Below are positions 63,780-64,000 of a DNA stretch of 64,000 nt, piece by piece; positions within the stretch are counted from its first letter, which is position 1; every line of letters begins with the position of its first letter. A program made the position numbers and the translations under genes. The notes beneath the pieces were generated by a model. That model did not search any database, was not told the DNA's origin, and saw only the letters and a program-made list of their open reading frames with translations. Origin of the DNA: Rhododendron vialii (Eukaryota; Streptophyta; Magnoliopsida; Ericales; Ericaceae). The DNA is taken from NCBI RefSeq assembly GCF_030253575.1, contig NC_080561.1:8218501-8282500 (forward strand). Direction: 5' to 3'.

Positions 63780-64000
63780 GTTACTGGTGCGCCGTCTAAG
63801 GTCTTTTTTTACATGGTTGCAACTAAAAATAAAATCCTAACAATTGACATTCTTATTCGGCATAAGATGGTGATGGTTAATTGGTGTTGCATGTGTCTGC
63901 AGGATGGTGATCGTTGTTCATTGTTCTATAGCTAGGGAGTTATGGTCTTCAGCCCACATGGTTTGGCATCTATTGTGTTTTCTTGGTATCTGTGAAAGAT

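Larger units (their letters stand above)
62480..64000 (+). pseudogene. LINE reverse transcriptase C-terminal region (zf-RVT), interrupted
   Basis: Before the interrupting insertion (to 62636), frame-shifted sequence gives GAFR then VKSYYRTLRGKSVSDFPWK and AIWVT. After it (from 63780) come APSKVFFYMVATKNKILTI and HKMVMVNWCCMC, then, after another shift, HCSIARELW. These are the ordered landmarks of the zinc-binding domain after plant LINE reverse transcriptases. Removing the insertion rejoins the frame exactly at WVT/GAPSK. At least two further frameshifts show a dead copy. It runs off the window. Confidence 0.75.

Overview
The window is nuclear DNA from a flowering plant, most likely a woody eudicot. 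The genes have many introns with GT-AG borders and AT-rich, often kilobase-long sequence between exons. The proteins are clearly angiosperm (an RD19 papain-like protease, a kidney-bean-type purple acid phosphatase, a tonoplast VHA-a subunit). The spaces between genes are filled with MITEs, LINE fragments and microsatellites. I cannot name the species from sequence alone. No bacterial operon, CRISPR array, virus, rRNA or convincing tRNA is present.

Five complete protein-coding genes could be rebuilt exon by exon, all with consistent reading phase: MCM4, a replicative helicase subunit (4612-11644, +, 19 exons, 838 aa); VHA-a, the membrane a subunit of the vacuolar proton pump (13380-28233, +, 18 exons, 821 aa); an RD19/cathepsin-F-like cysteine protease (30253-37307, -, 5 exons, 366 aa); a secreted purple acid phosphatase (43534-48097, +, 8 exons, 469 aa); and a WDR13-like WD40 protein (50311-57785, +, 12 exons, 487 aa). 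They are unrelated neighbours, each with its own promoter. The vacuolar pump, the vacuole-type protease and the secreted phosphatase all serve the lytic or secretory system, but I read that as coincidence.

Layout: 1-4.4 kb is repeat-rich (LINE 3' end, a roughly 0.97-kb tandem duplication, a hAT-type MITE). 4.4-11.6 kb is MCM4 behind an E2F/site-II promoter, with a 444-bp foldback MITE in intron 5. 11.6-13.3 kb is intergenic. 13.4-28.2 kb is VHA-a, whose introns carry a Stowaway MITE, a foldback MITE, two short retroposed fragments with target-site duplications, and an intron 1 enlarged by repeats. 28.2-30.2 kb is intergenic with several minisatellites. 30.3-37.3 kb is the RD19 gene on the minus strand, with a 3.7-kb intron holding a gag-like remnant inside an inverted repeat. 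37.3-43.5 kb is intergenic with a 1.1-kb retroposon. 43.5-48.1 kb is the phosphatase, with a truncated RTE-type LINE in intron 5. 48.1-50.3 kb holds two inverted-repeat elements. 50.3-57.8 kb is the WD40 gene. 57.8-64 kb has no recognisable gene and contains nested foldback elements and a LINE broken by a hAT MITE that is itself interrupted.

I found no wholly new biological system. The points most worth a second look are a GC-AG intron in MCM4, the E2F cluster in its promoter, an RD19 intron apparently built from repeats with a duplicated splice donor, upstream ORFs before the phosphatase and WD40 genes, and the three-layer nested transposon near the right end.
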